Assembly: GCF_000170895.1 (NCBI RefSeq)
Contig: NZ_ABCS01000052.1
Location: 1 to 64,000, forward strand
Direction of reading: 5' to 3'
Length of the DNA stretch: 64,000 bases
DNA from: Plesiocystis pacifica SIR-1
GTDB taxonomy: Bacteria > Myxococcota_A > Polyangia > Nannocystales > Nannocystaceae
The notes beneath the pieces are model-generated. The model saw only the letters and a program-made list of their open reading frames with translations, had not been told where the DNA came from and ran no database searches. Shown here piece by piece: positions 8,286 through 20,659 of the stretch. The translations under genes and the position numbers were made by a program. Every line of letters starts with the position of its first letter. The stretch's first letter is position 1.

Positions 8286-8835
8286 CCATGATCTCCGACT
8301 CTTTTTTCTTCACCGCCGAGTCGATCATCGCAACGTAGCGGTTGGTCAGCTCCTGGACCTTGTCGAGGCCGCGCTTGAGCTCGTCCTCGCTGATCTCCTT
8401 GTCCTTCTCGGCGCCCTTGAGCAGGTCGTTGCCCTCGCGGCGGCCGGACCGGATGGCGATCTTCGCCTCCTCGGCCTGGTCCTTGACCTGCTTGACCAGC
8501 GAGCGGCGGCGCTCCTCGGTCAGCGGCGGGATGGGCACGCGCAGCACGACCCCGTCGGAGCTGGGGTTGAGCCCGAGGCCCGAGTTCATGATCGCCTTTT
8601 CGACGGACGAGATGGTGTTCGCGTCGAAGGGCTTGACGATGAGCAGGCGGGCGTCGGCGGTCGAGACCGTGGCGACCTCGCGCAGGCTCATCTGGACGCC
8701 GTAGGCCTCGACGCGCACGCCGTCGAGGAGAGCAGGGTTGGCCCGACCCGCTCGCACGCGGGACAGTTCGCGGGCGAGGCGTTCCTGGGCGGACTTCATC
8801 GCGTCTTCGGCGAGTTCGAGAGCGTCGTCAATCAT
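8278..8835 (-). CDS. frr: Ribosome recycling factor
   Basis: The product is 185 aa, the standard RRF length. It splits post-termination ribosomes together with EF-G. The first domain helices and hinge are clear: ELSRVRAGRANPALLDGV near residue 25, VKPFDANTISSVEKAI and GLGLNPSSDGVVLRVPIP in domain II, TEERRRSLVKQVKDQAE, and a long acidic/basic C-terminal helix. It follows pyrH by 47 nt on the same strand, the usual pyrH-frr pair. The final codons overlap the next gene by 8 nt. Confidence 0.97.
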   Translation of the reverse strand: MIDDALELAEDAMKSAQERLARELSRVRAGRANPALLDGVRVEAYGVQMSLREVATVSTADARLLIVKPFDANTISSVEKAIMNSGLGLNPSSDGVVLRVPIPPLTEERRRSLVKQVKDQAEEAKIAIRSGRREGNDLLKGAEKDKEISEDELKRGLDKVQELTNRYVAMIDSAVKKKESEIMDD

Positions 8836-8882
8836 GGTTTCGTTCCTGCTGGACGGAGGTCGGGCGTGGAGCTCGGGCGGAA

Positions 8883-10378
<1,496 letters not shown>

Positions 10379-10421
10379 CGTCGTTTGTCTCGTTCTGTCA
10401 GTTAGCGGCTCTGAGAGCGGC

Positions 10422-11327
10422 TCAGCTGTTGGTCGGCGGCGCCTTGGACTCCGTCTCGGGGGTCGCGGCGGCCTCGGGAGTCGGGAGCTGGGTGCGGCGG
10501 GAGACGAGCTCGACCTTGGGGCCGTCGCCGCCGGTGGTGACGCGGATCGGCGCCGGCGCGTTGTCGCCGTCGCCGTGGTCCACGGCGCGCTGCTTGCCGA
10601 GCTTGTTGCCCTCGGCGGCGGCGTCGGCGATGCGGCTGGTGATCAGCTTGATCGAGCGGATCGCGTCGTCGTTGCCCGGGATGATGTACTGGATCTTGCT
10701 GGGGTCGGCGTTGGTGTCGGCCAGCGCGACGACCGGGACGCCCAGGCGGTTGGCCTCGGACACGGCGATGTGCTCGCGGTTGGGGTCGATCACGAAGATG
10801 GCGCCCGGGAGCTTGGGCATGTCCTTGATGCCGCCGAGGTTGCGCTCGAGCTTGGCCCGGGAGCGCTCGAACTGCAGGACCTCTTTCTTGGTCAGCTTCT
10901 CGTAGGTGCCGTCCTCGGACATCTTCTCGATGTGGCGCAGCTTGTCGACGGACTGGCGGATGGTCTTCCAGTTGGTCAGCGTGCCGCCGAGCCAGCGGGC
11001 GACGACGAAGAACTGGCCGCAGCGCTGGGCCTCGCTGATCAGCACGTCCTGGGCCTGGCGCTTGGTGCCCACGAACAGGATGGGCTGGCCCTCGGCCGCG
11101 ACGGAGCGGATGTAGGCGTAGGCGCGGCGCATCAGCGTCGCGGTCTGCTGGAGGTCGATGATGTGGACGCCGTTGCGGGCACCAAAGATGTAGGTGCGCA
11201 TCTTCGGGTTCCACCGCTCGGTGCGGTGGCCGAAGTGGACGCCGGCCTCGAGCAGCTGGCGGACGGTGATGATTCGCTGGGCTTCGTCGAGCAGCTGCTG
11301 GCCGCCCTCGGTGGTGTTCTCGCTCAT
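10422..11327 (-). CDS. rpsB: 30S ribosomal protein S2
   Basis: The product is 301 aa. Signature motifs are [61 protein letters not shown] and [14 protein letters not shown] take ATG 11327 (MSENTTEGG); a larger open frame to 11423 adds non-conserved residues. The S2 core ends near residue 235; about 60 Pro/Ala/Thr-rich residues follow as a C-terminal extension. It is the first gene of the rpsB-tsf transcript. S2 often autoregulates its own mRNA in other bacteria; I could not identify such a leader here. Confidence 0.97.
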   Translation of the reverse strand: MSENTTEGGQQLLDEAQRIITVRQLLEAGVHFGHRTERWNPKMRTYIFGARNGVHIIDLQQTATLMRRAYAYIRSVAAEGQPILFVGTKRQAQDVLISEAQRCGQFFVVARWLGGTLTNWKTIRQSVDKLRHIEKMSEDGTYEKLTKKEVLQFERSRAKLERNLGGIKDMPKLPGAIFVIDPNREHIAVSEANRLGVPVVALADTNADPSKIQYIIPGNDDAIRSIKLITSRIADAAAEGNKLGKQRAVDHGDGDNAPAPIRVTTGGDGPKVELVSRRTQLPTPEAAATPETESKAPPTNS

Positions 11328-11743
11328 TGTCTGGTTCGTTCCTTGCGTTGGGCCTCTGCCCCCATCTTCGAGTTCGCTCACCGCCCGCTCCGTCCCACTC
11401 GGGGTCGTGCGACCGGCACGCAAGCTCCCTCTCCGGGGGCATGGGTGTTCAAAAGGTGGCGGTTGGTATCACGGGTCCGAAGGGGCGTCCAGGCCTCGCG
11501 CGGGGGCTGGCCTGGGACCGGGCCGGAGGCCGTTTGGAGGCCGCCCCGCCGGGCTCTCAAATGGGGCATTTCACCGCCGTAGACCAGCCCGAGCCGGGAT
11601 CTGGGGGCGTGAGGGGTACCACACGGAGACATCCCTCTCCGGCCTTCGCCTCGACGCAGGCGGCATCTGCGGCGCTCGCGGACGCAGCCCTCGGTCTGGG
11701 CCGGGCCAGCGCCCCCTCCATTTGCTACCTTCCCGCTGCGCCC
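11328..11743. other. 416-nt divergent intergenic region
   Basis: This stretch separates rpsB (minus) from a lipoprotein gene (plus) and must hold both promoters. Open frames crossing it are poor in protein-like composition. I see a short direct repeat of GGAGGCCG at about 11524-11542 but no convincing promoter hexamers, riboswitch or ribosomal leader fold. Confidence 0.4.
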
Positions 11744-12310
11744 ATGCCCGTGTCCCCACCCCGAGCGCTCGTGTCCTGCCTCCTGTCCGCGGCCCTGGTC
11801 TCCATGGCCTCGACCTCCGGAGGTTGCGCCCTGCTCGGCGAGGGAGCGAGCGCGGGCACGGCCACCGCCGTCGACCTCGACGCCCCGGTCCTCGACGGCT
11901 TCGCGGTCGCGTCGATGACCGACCTGGAGCGGGACGTGCGGATCGAGACCGGCAAGCCCGACCGCAAGCCGGTCACGCCGATCACCTTCTGGACGGGCAT
12001 CGGCCTCGGCGCGGCGATGTCGGCCGCGTCGATCGGCTTCGGCGTCGCGGGCTACGTCGCCAAGAACGACCTCGCCGACGCCTACGCCGGCGACGCGAGC
12101 CTGACCGAAGAGCAGCGCGACGACCTCGTCAGCCGGGGCGAGGCCTACAACACCACGGCCGCGACCACGGCCGCGTTCGCGGCCATGGGCTTCGCCATGG
12201 CGCTGGTCAGCTACGCCGTCGACTGGAACCGCTGCGGGCCCCTGGTCTCGGGCAAGCGCACGGACAAAAAGCACAACCGGCGCTGCGACATCGTCGAGTC
12301 GGCGCGCTAG
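11744..12310 (+). CDS. Lipoprotein with two membrane-like helices, unknown
   Basis: The product is 188 aa from ATG 11744 (MPVSPPRALVSCLLSAALVS), with a signal ending TSGGC at about residue 28. The mature part contains a hydrophobic stretch PITFWTGIGLGAAMSAASIGFGVAG split by polar residues, a helical segment YAGDASLTEEQRDDLVSRGEAYNT, and a second hydrophobic stretch near residues 148-165, then a basic C-terminus with two cysteines. It resembles small myxobacterial proteins of unknown function that carry paired helices. The upstream part of the longer open frame overlaps the rpsB promoter and is unlikely to be coding. Confidence 0.72.
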   Translation: MPVSPPRALVSCLLSAALVSMASTSGGCALLGEGASAGTATAVDLDAPVLDGFAVASMTDLERDVRIETGKPDRKPVTPITFWTGIGLGAAMSAASIGFGVAGYVAKNDLADAYAGDASLTEEQRDDLVSRGEAYNTTAATTAAFAAMGFAMALVSYAVDWNRCGPLVSGKRTDKKHNRRCDIVESAR

Positions 12311-12555
12311 CCGAGGCCTCGACCCACGCGGGGTCCGGTAACGAGAGTGAAAGCCCGTCCGGCCCGCGCAGTTGAGTGAGGGCACGGACGCCCCGTCGTT
12401 CCCGCCGAGCTCACCGACGCGCCACGAGCTCGCTCCTCGCCCGCTCTCGACCCCGAAGACGGGCGCTCCGGTTCGCAACCACCATGGGAGCGGCGGAGCG
12501 GCCGTGCCTTTGTCGTCGACCTCCCCGCCCCCGCGTTGCGGCTATCATCCCGCCC

Positions 12556-14664
12556 ATGGGCGCCGAGCCCCAAGCCCACGACGGGCGCGCGCGCAGGATC
12601 CTGCTCGCGCTGATCGCCATCGTCCACCTGCCCCTGCTGGGCTTTGGGCTGATCTACGACGACGCCTGGACCCTGCGCAGCAACGGCTTCTTGCGCCCCG
12701 AGCACTTCGAGCTCGCCCTGCTCGCCACGCCCGAGGCCGCCGCCCGCCACGTGCCGGACGCCTTCCGCCCGACCCAGGTCGTGTTCGACATGCTCAGCTA
12801 CCGGGTCCTCGGGCTGCGTCCCTGGGCCCACCACGCGCTGTCGATCGTCCTCCACGTGGGCGTGTGCGCGCTCTTGGCTCGGGGGCTCGAGCGCCTCGGG
12901 GCCTCGCGCGCCCTGACCCTCGCCGCGACCGCCGTGTTCGGGCTGCTGGCCGTGCACGCCGAGGCCGTCGCGGTGGTCTCGTTCCGCGAAGATCTGCTCG
13001 CCGCGCTCCTCGGCCTGGGCGCCCTGCTCGCGAGCTTGCGCGCCGCCGAAGGGCTCGAGGGCGAAGGCCGAGCCTGGCCCCCGAGCCTCGGCTGGGCGGC
13101 CCTGTCGGCGGGGCTCATGGCCCTGGCCTGCGGCGCGAAGCTGTCGGCGGCCCCCCTCGCCGCCCTGCCCGTGCTGCTCAGCCCGCACCTGGGCCTGGCG
13201 CCCTGGCCCGGCTGCCGCAAGCTCCGGGGCGCCGCGCTGGTCGTGGTCATGGTCGCGCTGAGCCTGGGCGTCGCCGCGGCCGTGGCCCAGACCGCCCTGG
13301 TCCACGGCGGGCTCAGCCCCTACGCCGCCGCCGACAACCCGCGCATCTACGCCACCCGCGTGGGCCTGGGGCCGGTGCTCGCCGCTTCGGCGCAGATCCA
13401 CCTCGCCTACCTCGGCCAGATCCTCGCGCCCCTCGGCGCCCTCGCGCCCGCGCCCGAGTACGTCGACCGCGGGGCCCGCTGGCTCGCCCCGGCGACCCTC
13501 GCCGCGCTCGTGGTGATCGTCGGCAGCCTGCTCGGGGCCCTCGCCGTCCTCGCCAAGAGCGCCCGCGCGAGCGCTGCCCCGCCGAGCCTCGCCGCGCGGA
13601 CCTTCGCCCTCGCCACCTTGGCGTGGTGGCTGGCCTGCGTCCCGACCAGCAACCTCGCCGGGCTGCCCAACATGCGGGCCGATCGCTTCCTCTACCTCCC
13701 GAGCCTGCCGCTGTGCGTCGCCCTCGCGGCCGCCTTGCTGGCCATCGGGCACCGCGTGGCGCCGTGGCTGCGCGACGATGAAGCCAAAGCCGAGCTCGTC
13801 GAAGAGCTCGCCGCGGGGCCGAGCCCGGACATGAGCCCCTGGCTGCCCCTGGCCGTGTTCGTGCTGGTGCAGGCCTCGACGGGCCTGGCCGCGACCCGGG
13901 CCTACGTGAGCAACTCCACGCTCTGGCACCACGCGGTCCGCCGCGCTCCCGACTCGGCCCGGGCCCACGCGCTCTTGGGGATCGAGCGCCTGGCCGTGGG
14001 TCGCCACGCCGAGGGCCGCCTCGCCCCGGGCGTCGCCGAAGCGGCCGAGGCCGACTGCCTCCGCGCCAAACGACTCGACGACCAGTACGAGCTCCCCGAG
14101 CTGTGCCTGGCCATCCTCGCCTCGGCCCGGGAAGACTGGAGCCTCGCCTACGAGCACCACGCGCGGGCCGTCGAGCTGAGCATCGACCGCAACGATCGCT
14201 CCCTCGCCGCCATGGCCCAGCTCGCCCTCGACCTCCCGAGCGAGTGGCTCGCGCGGCACCCGGAGCTCCCGGGCGCGCCCGCGGGAGATCGACAGCACCT
14301 GGCCCTGGCTCACATCGAACGCGGGCTCAGCGCGTATCCCTACTCACCCGAGCTGCAATTCGCCGCCGGACGGGTCTACCACCGCATCGGCCAGCCAGAC
14401 CGCGCCCTCGACCACTACCGCCGTGCAAGGTCGCTGCGACCCGAACGTTGGGAGACCGTCGCCGCAGGGGTGGAACTCGCCCTCGATCTCGGCGATGCTG
14501 CCGCGGCCCACCGGACCTGGTGGGCGGAGAGCAAACTGCTCAGCCGCGCAGACGCAGCCACCCGCACCCGCCTCGCGCGTCGCCTCGCCGAGGCCCGTAA
14601 GCAACCCGACTTCTCTCTGTTACACTCGCTGCTCAGCCCCGGAGTTTTCCCAGATGGCCCCTAA
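12556..14664 (+). CDS. TMTC-like polytopic membrane protein with C-terminal TPRs
   Basis: The product is about 702 aa from ATG 12556 (MGAEPQAHDGRARRILL). Roughly the first 440 residues are polytopic, with GLIYDDAWTLRSNGF after the first helix, a GT-C-like acidic loop, and VHAEAVAVVSFREDLLAAL, which matches the HTEAV...R.DLLAA pattern of TMTC/DUF1736-type O-mannosyltransferase-like proteins. The C-terminal 250 residues are helical repeats such as LQFAAGRVYHRIGQPDRALDHYRRA, a TPR. It may glycosylate exported proteins, but the donor and target are unknown. Its last 11 nt overlap the next small gene. Confidence 0.78.
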   Translation: MGAEPQAHDGRARRILLALIAIVHLPLLGFGLIYDDAWTLRSNGFLRPEHFELALLATPEAAARHVPDAFRPTQVVFDMLSYRVLGLRPWAHHALSIVLHVGVCALLARGLERLGASRALTLAATAVFGLLAVHAEAVAVVSFREDLLAALLGLGALLASLRAAEGLEGEGRAWPPSLGWAALSAGLMALACGAKLSAAPLAALPVLLSPHLGLAPWPGCRKLRGAALVVVMVALSLGVAAAVAQTALVHGGLSPYAAADNPRIYATRVGLGPVLAASAQIHLAYLGQILAPLGALAPAPEYVDRGARWLAPATLAALVVIVGSLLGALAVLAKSARASAAPPSLAARTFALATLAWWLACVPTSNLAGLPNMRADRFLYLPSLPLCVALAAALLAIGHRVAPWLRDDEAKAELVEELAAGPSPDMSPWLPLAVFVLVQASTGLAATRAYVSNSTLWHHAVRRAPDSARAHALLGIERLAVGRHAEGRLAPGVAEAAEADCLRAKRLDDQYELPELCLAILASAREDWSLAYEHHARAVELSIDRNDRSLAAMAQLALDLPSEWLARHPELPGAPAGDRQHLALAHIERGLSAYPYSPELQFAAGRVYHRIGQPDRALDHYRRARSLRPERWETVAAGVELALDLGDAAAAHRTWWAESKLLSRADAATRTRLARRLAEARKQPDFSLLHSLLSPGVFPDGP

Positions 14665-14779
14665 AAAGTTCTACGCCTTCCTCGTCATCGCCGCGATCGC
14701 CATCTCCGTCGGAGGCATGGCTTGCGGCGACACCATCGAACAGCTCGACAAGGTCGACGAGACCTACGGCGCGACCTGA
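14654..14779 (+). CDS. 41-aa exported peptide
   Basis: This small gene starts inside the end of the TMTC-like gene (11-nt overlap) and encodes MAPKKFYAFLVIAAIAISVG followed by GMACGDTIEQLDKVDETYGAT. It has a basic start, a hydrophobic core and a lipobox-like GMAC, so the mature product could be a lipid-anchored peptide of about 17-18 residues. The ATG has no strong Shine-Dalgarno and may depend on coupling. It is followed directly by a hairpin terminator, which supports it as the last gene of that transcript. Function unknown. Confidence 0.6.
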   Translation: MAPKKFYAFLVIAAIAISVGGMACGDTIEQLDKVDETYGAT

Positions 14780-14802
14780 GCCCCGTGCTGCGAGCACCGC
14801 GA

Positions 14803-14827
14803 GGCGGACCGGGACCGGTCCGCCTTT
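14803..14827 (+). terminator. Hairpin terminator after small exported peptide gene
   Basis: GGCGGACC (14803-14810) pairs with GGTCCGCC (14817-14824) around a 6-nt loop, followed by TTT. The stem is strong but the U-run is short, so it may need help to terminate. Confidence 0.65.
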
Positions 14828-14970
14828 CGCGTTGGTTCAGCGCGGTCTCGCAAGCTCCCAGCGAGGGGCCCGCGCGATCTCGCGGCGCCCACCTCGGGTA
14901 CGGCAGACCAGCCGATCGGCATCACCCCCAGGCTGGTTCGACCCTGCTCACATGATACGGTCCCGGCGCG

Positions 14971-16836
<1,866 letters not shown>

Positions 16837-16850
16837 GCTAGGCTCGCCAT

Positions 16851-17756
16851 GTGGCCAGAGCGGGTCGATGTCGCCGCGCCCGGCTCGGCGCCGAGTCCGT
16901 TGGCGCGTGGGCGTGCGCCCTCTTCCTGATCGCCGTCGCTTGCGAGGGAAGCTTCGACCCCGCCCCCGACCTCGACGGCGACACGGGGGCCGACGAGCTC
17001 GGTGGTGGAGACGGGTCGATGGATACGGTCGTCTTCGACGGCCTGGGCCGAGGTGAGATCCTTCCAGCGAGGATCGCCAACGACGACCAGGCGTCCATGT
17101 CTACCGCGCCAGCGGTGGGCACTACGGCATCCTCACCCCCACGATCTTGCGTCAGGGAAGCTTCGAGATCGGCGGGGAGCCCGAGGAGAGCGACCGCTTT
17201 GGTCAGGCCCTGGTGTTTGGCAACTTCAACGGTGCTCGACGCGAGTCCGAGATCGATGCCTACGCAGACCGCTCTTGCTACGACCTCGTCGTTGCGGCTC
17301 CCAAAGAAGACGAGGGCGCAGGCGAGATCCAGCTCTTTCGAGGCAGCCCGCAGGGGCTCAGCTACGGCGGACCCGTTCTCCACCTCGATGAACTCGGGTT
17401 GAGCTCGGACCCCGGGGATGGCTTCGGCGTGGCGTTGTCGGCTGGCGACCTCGACCAAGACGGCTTTGATGACCTCATCATCGGCGCCCCCGGCGACGCT
17501 GTCGGAGGCACCGTGGTCGTCATTCCTGGCTCGGAGCTCGGGTTGAACCTCGAGCGCGCTGCGGTTCTCAAGCAGGGGGAGGCTGGCTTTGGGGGCGTTG
17601 ATGAGCGCGGCGATCAATTTGGGTTTGCGGTGTCGTGGACCATCTTGGGTCTGGGCTCAGGTGACACCGCACAGGCAATACTCGAGCCCAGGTGACCGCT
17701 TCGGCGCGAGCTTGATGCCCGCCCGCGCCTTTCCTTCCCGCCCCTGGACGTTCTGA
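16851..17756 (+). pseudogene. Frameshifted FG-GAP lipoprotein gene
   Basis: Three pieces of one FG-GAP protein lie in two frames. The first frame gives a lipoprotein signal (ACALFLIAVAC) and acidic linker DPAPDLDGDTGADELGGGDG. Near 17085-17105 the homologous reading moves to another frame: GVHVYRASGGHYG, then DRFGQALVFGNFNG, CYDLVVAAPKED, DGFGVALSAGDLDQDGFDDL, typical integrin-alpha-like FG-GAP repeats. That frame stops at 17695, while GDRFGASL at 17691 is back in the first frame and ends at 17756, overlapping the next ATG. At least two indels are needed, so it is a pseudogene or the sequence has two errors. Length suggests only two or three repeats remain. Confidence 0.75.
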
Positions 17757-18214
17757 TGAAGACCCATCCCAGCCTGTTCGCTGCCGCGCTGATCGTGCTG
17801 GCCGTCCTCGCCTGCCAGCCTCCGGGCATCCCCGATGAAAGCGCCGACTCCCCCGAAGCCGCCGACGGTGGCGAAGACTCGAAAGAGGACCCCTGGCACT
17901 GCGGCGAGGAGAACCTCCACTGCGTCGGCCCCCTCGGCATCGGCGAATGCGTCGACGGCGAGTGTCAGGGCCGCCTGACCTTTTGCCGCCTCGCGTCCGG
18001 GACCTGCTCCGAGATCTGCGCCAACGAGGGAGCCGTGTGCGCCCCCAACGACTGCGAAGGCGCGACCGCCTACCTGTGGGACTACCCGACCCAAGAAGAG
18101 GCCGATGGAATCTGCAGCGCAGCCATCAAGGAAGCTGCAACCCCGTGGGCCATCGGCTGCGACGACGAGCTGAGCGGCCTCGGCAAGACCGCCAACTGCT
18201 GCTGCCTGTGGTGA
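17756..18214 (+). CDS. Cys-rich lipoprotein
   Basis: The product is 152 aa with a lipoprotein signal ending AVLAC at about residue 20, an acidic linker, and then a compact region with 14 cysteines (WHCGEENLHCVGPLGIGEC, TCSEICANEGAVCAPNDC, GKTANCCCLW). The final CCC run is unusual. Its ATG overlaps the TGA of the broken FG-GAP gene (TGATG), so the two were probably coupled. No known family recognised; expected to be a disulfide-rich surface protein. Confidence 0.78.
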   Translation: MKTHPSLFAAALIVLAVLACQPPGIPDESADSPEAADGGEDSKEDPWHCGEENLHCVGPLGIGECVDGECQGRLTFCRLASGTCSEICANEGAVCAPNDCEGATAYLWDYPTQEEADGICSAAIKEAATPWAIGCDDELSGLGKTANCCCLW

Positions 18215-18217
18215 GCT

Positions 18218-18985
18218 TCAGGGGCCCGCGACCAGGTCGAAGCTCGCCGCGTCGCCGTCGAGGCTCATCGTGCACGCGCCCTCGCACGACGCGAAGATCC
18301 CGTCGCTGTCGTTGAACTCGTCGTCGGGAAAGTAGAGCTGCGTGGTCACGCGCAGCGCACCGTCGACGAACACGCGCAGGTGCAGGTGCGAGGTCCGGTA
18401 GCTGGCCCCGTTGAGGTACCAGCCCGGTCGCAGGCTCGAGAAGGCGTAGCGCCCCGCGGCGTCGGTGCGCACCCAGCCGTAGTACATCTGCTCGCCCGTC
18501 GGCACGGCCTGCCCGTCGGGGGTCTCGGCGTCGGCCTGGGCTTCGTGGTCGTAGATGGCCGAGACGTACTCGGGATCGGGAGCGGTGGACGCCGGGCGAA
18601 CACCGGGCGGCGAGGGGCTGGCGTGCCACAGCAAGACGACGGCGTCGGCGATGGGCTGGCACTGCTCGTCAAAGACTTGGCCGTCGAGGGTGAAGGGCAC
18701 GCCCTCGTGGCCGTAGAGGTCGAGCGCGCTGCGTTCGAAGCCGTCCTGGGGAAAAGGACCCGCGGTCTGCTCGGTGCTCGGGGCGCAGGACGGTCCGCCG
18801 TCCTCGCTCGTGGTCTCGGCGTCCTCGCCCAGCTCGTCCTCGGAGCCCTCGTCGAGCCCATCGCTCCCGCCCTGGTCGGCGCTCGCGCCCTCGTCCGCGC
18901 CGGTCCCCTCGCAGCCCCCCAGGGCGACGACCCCCACGAGCTGTCCGGTCCGCACCAAGAATTCCCGCCGCGAGCGCCCGCCCAT
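18218..18985 (-). CDS. Intradiol-dioxygenase-like Tat lipoprotein
   Basis: The product is 255 aa from ATG 18985 (MGGRSRREFLVRTG). The signal has a twin-arginine motif (RSRREFL) and ends VALGGC, so it is a Tat-exported lipoprotein. After an acidic linker, the dioxygenase fold begins at TAGPFPQDGFERSALDLYG, with VFDEQCQPIADAVVLLWHAS, then RTDAAGRYAFSSLRPGWY and SHLHLRVFV. The last Tyr and the HLH pair match the iron ligands of protocatechuate/catechol intradiol dioxygenases. Secreted members of this group are poorly characterised; the substrate is unknown. It converges on the preceding Cys-rich gene, with 3 nt between the stops. Confidence 0.85.
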   Translation of the reverse strand: MGGRSRREFLVRTGQLVGVVALGGCEGTGADEGASADQGGSDGLDEGSEDELGEDAETTSEDGGPSCAPSTEQTAGPFPQDGFERSALDLYGHEGVPFTLDGQVFDEQCQPIADAVVLLWHASPSPPGVRPASTAPDPEYVSAIYDHEAQADAETPDGQAVPTGEQMYYGWVRTDAAGRYAFSSLRPGWYLNGASYRTSHLHLRVFVDGALRVTTQLYFPDDEFNDSDGIFASCEGACTMSLDGDAASFDLVAGP

Positions 18986-19278
18986 GGCTCGGACCATAAC
19001 AAGAGCCCAGCGGCGGCCGCCGAGTCCGCTTTGGCCAACTCCGGGGTCTTCCCCCCCAAACATCGACGCCCGCGCCCAAACTTCCCCCTGCCCTCAAAAC
19101 ATCCCGCAAAAGCGGTGCTACAGCGTTCCTGGAGCCCCAAGGGCGATCCCAGGCCCCGGGAGAGCCCCCCATTGGCCCTTGGAAGCCCCTTCAGGGTTTT
19201 CCCTCGCGGGGGGAGATTTGTGCTCCGCGCACCCAAGTATCGCTAGAGCCGGTCCGGCCCGGTCCATACACTGCCATC

Positions 19279-20598
19279 ATGTCCTCCAGCTCCAGCTCCC
19301 GCAGTCAGGTCTTCGACCTGATCTTCGGCCTGTTGGAGCTCCACGGCTTCCACACCAACGAGGCGCAGGCGTCGATCTTTGGGGTCACGCCGACGACCAT
19401 CAACAACTGGAAGACCGGCAAGGTCAAGACGCTCAACCGCGGCAAGCTCGAGGAAGTCATCGCCCGCATCCACTTTTTGAGCAAGCGGCGCGGCGTCGAC
19501 CTCGCCGGCGAGCCCTCGCTGTGCCCCATCGTCATCGAGGATGGCGCCGGCCCCGAGGACCTCGAGCGAGACCTCCGCGAGAAGTGGGACTCGGTCTACC
19601 TCGGGCACAAATTTCTCTACTACCACCCCGCCGGCGCCATGGCCTGGATGAAGCTCATGGCCACGGGCTACGGCAGCGACCTGCTCAGCAAGGGCTTCGC
19701 GGCGGCGTTCGCAGAGGCCCTGGAGGGGTCCGGCAAGCGCCAGGCCGGGGCCCTCGCCAGCTTGCTGCGCTGGACCGAGGGCAAGTCCTGCGGCGTCGAC
19801 CTGATCAGCCTCGGCCCTGGCGACGGGACCAAAGAAGCCCGCGCCATCGCCCAGCTCATCACCCACAGCGGGCCCGGCTCCCGGCTGATCGACTGGCTGA
19901 CCTACACCCCCGTCGACGTGTCCATCCCGCTGCTGCGCCTGGCATCGGAGAAGGCCCGCAACGACATCCGCGACCGCGTGTCCGAGGAGCGCTGGCCCCA
20001 CTTCCTGGTCCGCCCGGCGTGCTCGGACTTCGAAGACGGCGGCATCGGCTTCGCCGGGCACCTGTCCGAGAACCCCGAAGATCGCCGGCTCGTGCTCTTC
20101 CTCGGCGGGACCTTCGGCAACCTCAAGAGCGAGGCGGCCTTCATCGAGCGGACCCTGTCCCGACTGCTCCGGCGCGGCGATCTGCTGTGGCTCGAGGTCG
20201 GCGTGCGCCAGGCTCGAATCGAAGACGACGGCCTCTGGGCCCTCGCCGAGGGCGGCCTCGGGGACGCCCAGGAGACCGTGCGCCAGTCCCTCGTCGAGGG
20301 GCCGCACCGCCGCTTCCGGGCCTCCGTGGGCTCGCTCATCGACACCCGCATGCGCATCATCCCGCGCGACGGCGGGGCGACCTGCGCGGTCCCGGGCTCC
20401 TACAACTTCGTCCACGACGTGGACATCAACGCCATGGGTCAGCGCTGCTCGGTGCTCTACTCCCGGCGCTACGACGTCGACGCCCTCCGGCAATGGCTGG
20501 TGGGCTTTGGCTACGAGACCCTGTTCGATCACACGGTCAGCGACGCCCGCGGGCGCCCGCGGACCGTGCACTTGCTGCTCCGCCGCACCCGCGACTGA
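19279..20598 (+). CDS. HTH domain fused to EgtD-like histidine-specific methyltransferase
   Basis: The product is 439 aa. Residues 1-70 look like a helix-turn-helix (NEAQASIFGVTPTTINNWKTG, then KLEEVIARIHFL). From about residue 95 the protein resembles the EgtD/DUF2260 family: VDLISLGPGDGTKEARAI binds S-adenosylmethionine, LFLGGTFGNLKSEAAFIE is the second family block, and DVDINAMGQRCSVLYSRRYD lies near the end. Classic EgtD trimethylates histidine for ergothioneine. No egtB/C/E is present here, and the HTH fusion is unusual, so the substrate should not be assumed. The start at 19279 gives MSSSSSSRSQVFDL. Confidence 0.82.
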   Translation: MSSSSSSRSQVFDLIFGLLELHGFHTNEAQASIFGVTPTTINNWKTGKVKTLNRGKLEEVIARIHFLSKRRGVDLAGEPSLCPIVIEDGAGPEDLERDLREKWDSVYLGHKFLYYHPAGAMAWMKLMATGYGSDLLSKGFAAAFAEALEGSGKRQAGALASLLRWTEGKSCGVDLISLGPGDGTKEARAIAQLITHSGPGSRLIDWLTYTPVDVSIPLLRLASEKARNDIRDRVSEERWPHFLVRPACSDFEDGGIGFAGHLSENPEDRRLVLFLGGTFGNLKSEAAFIERTLSRLLRRGDLLWLEVGVRQARIEDDGLWALAEGGLGDAQETVRQSLVEGPHRRFRASVGSLIDTRMRIIPRDGGATCAVPGSYNFVHDVDINAMGQRCSVLYSRRYDVDALRQWLVGFGYETLFDHTVSDARGRPRTVHLLLRRTRD

Positions 20599-20659
20599 TT
20601 CGCGGCCGGCCTCACCCCGCTAGACCCTCGACCGCCACCCGGGCCCACCTGCGCCCGGG

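Noticed and set aside
12307-14313. Open frame opposite the TMTC-like gene
   Set aside because: Gly/Arg/Glu-rich without motifs; the plus strand has membrane and TPR features.
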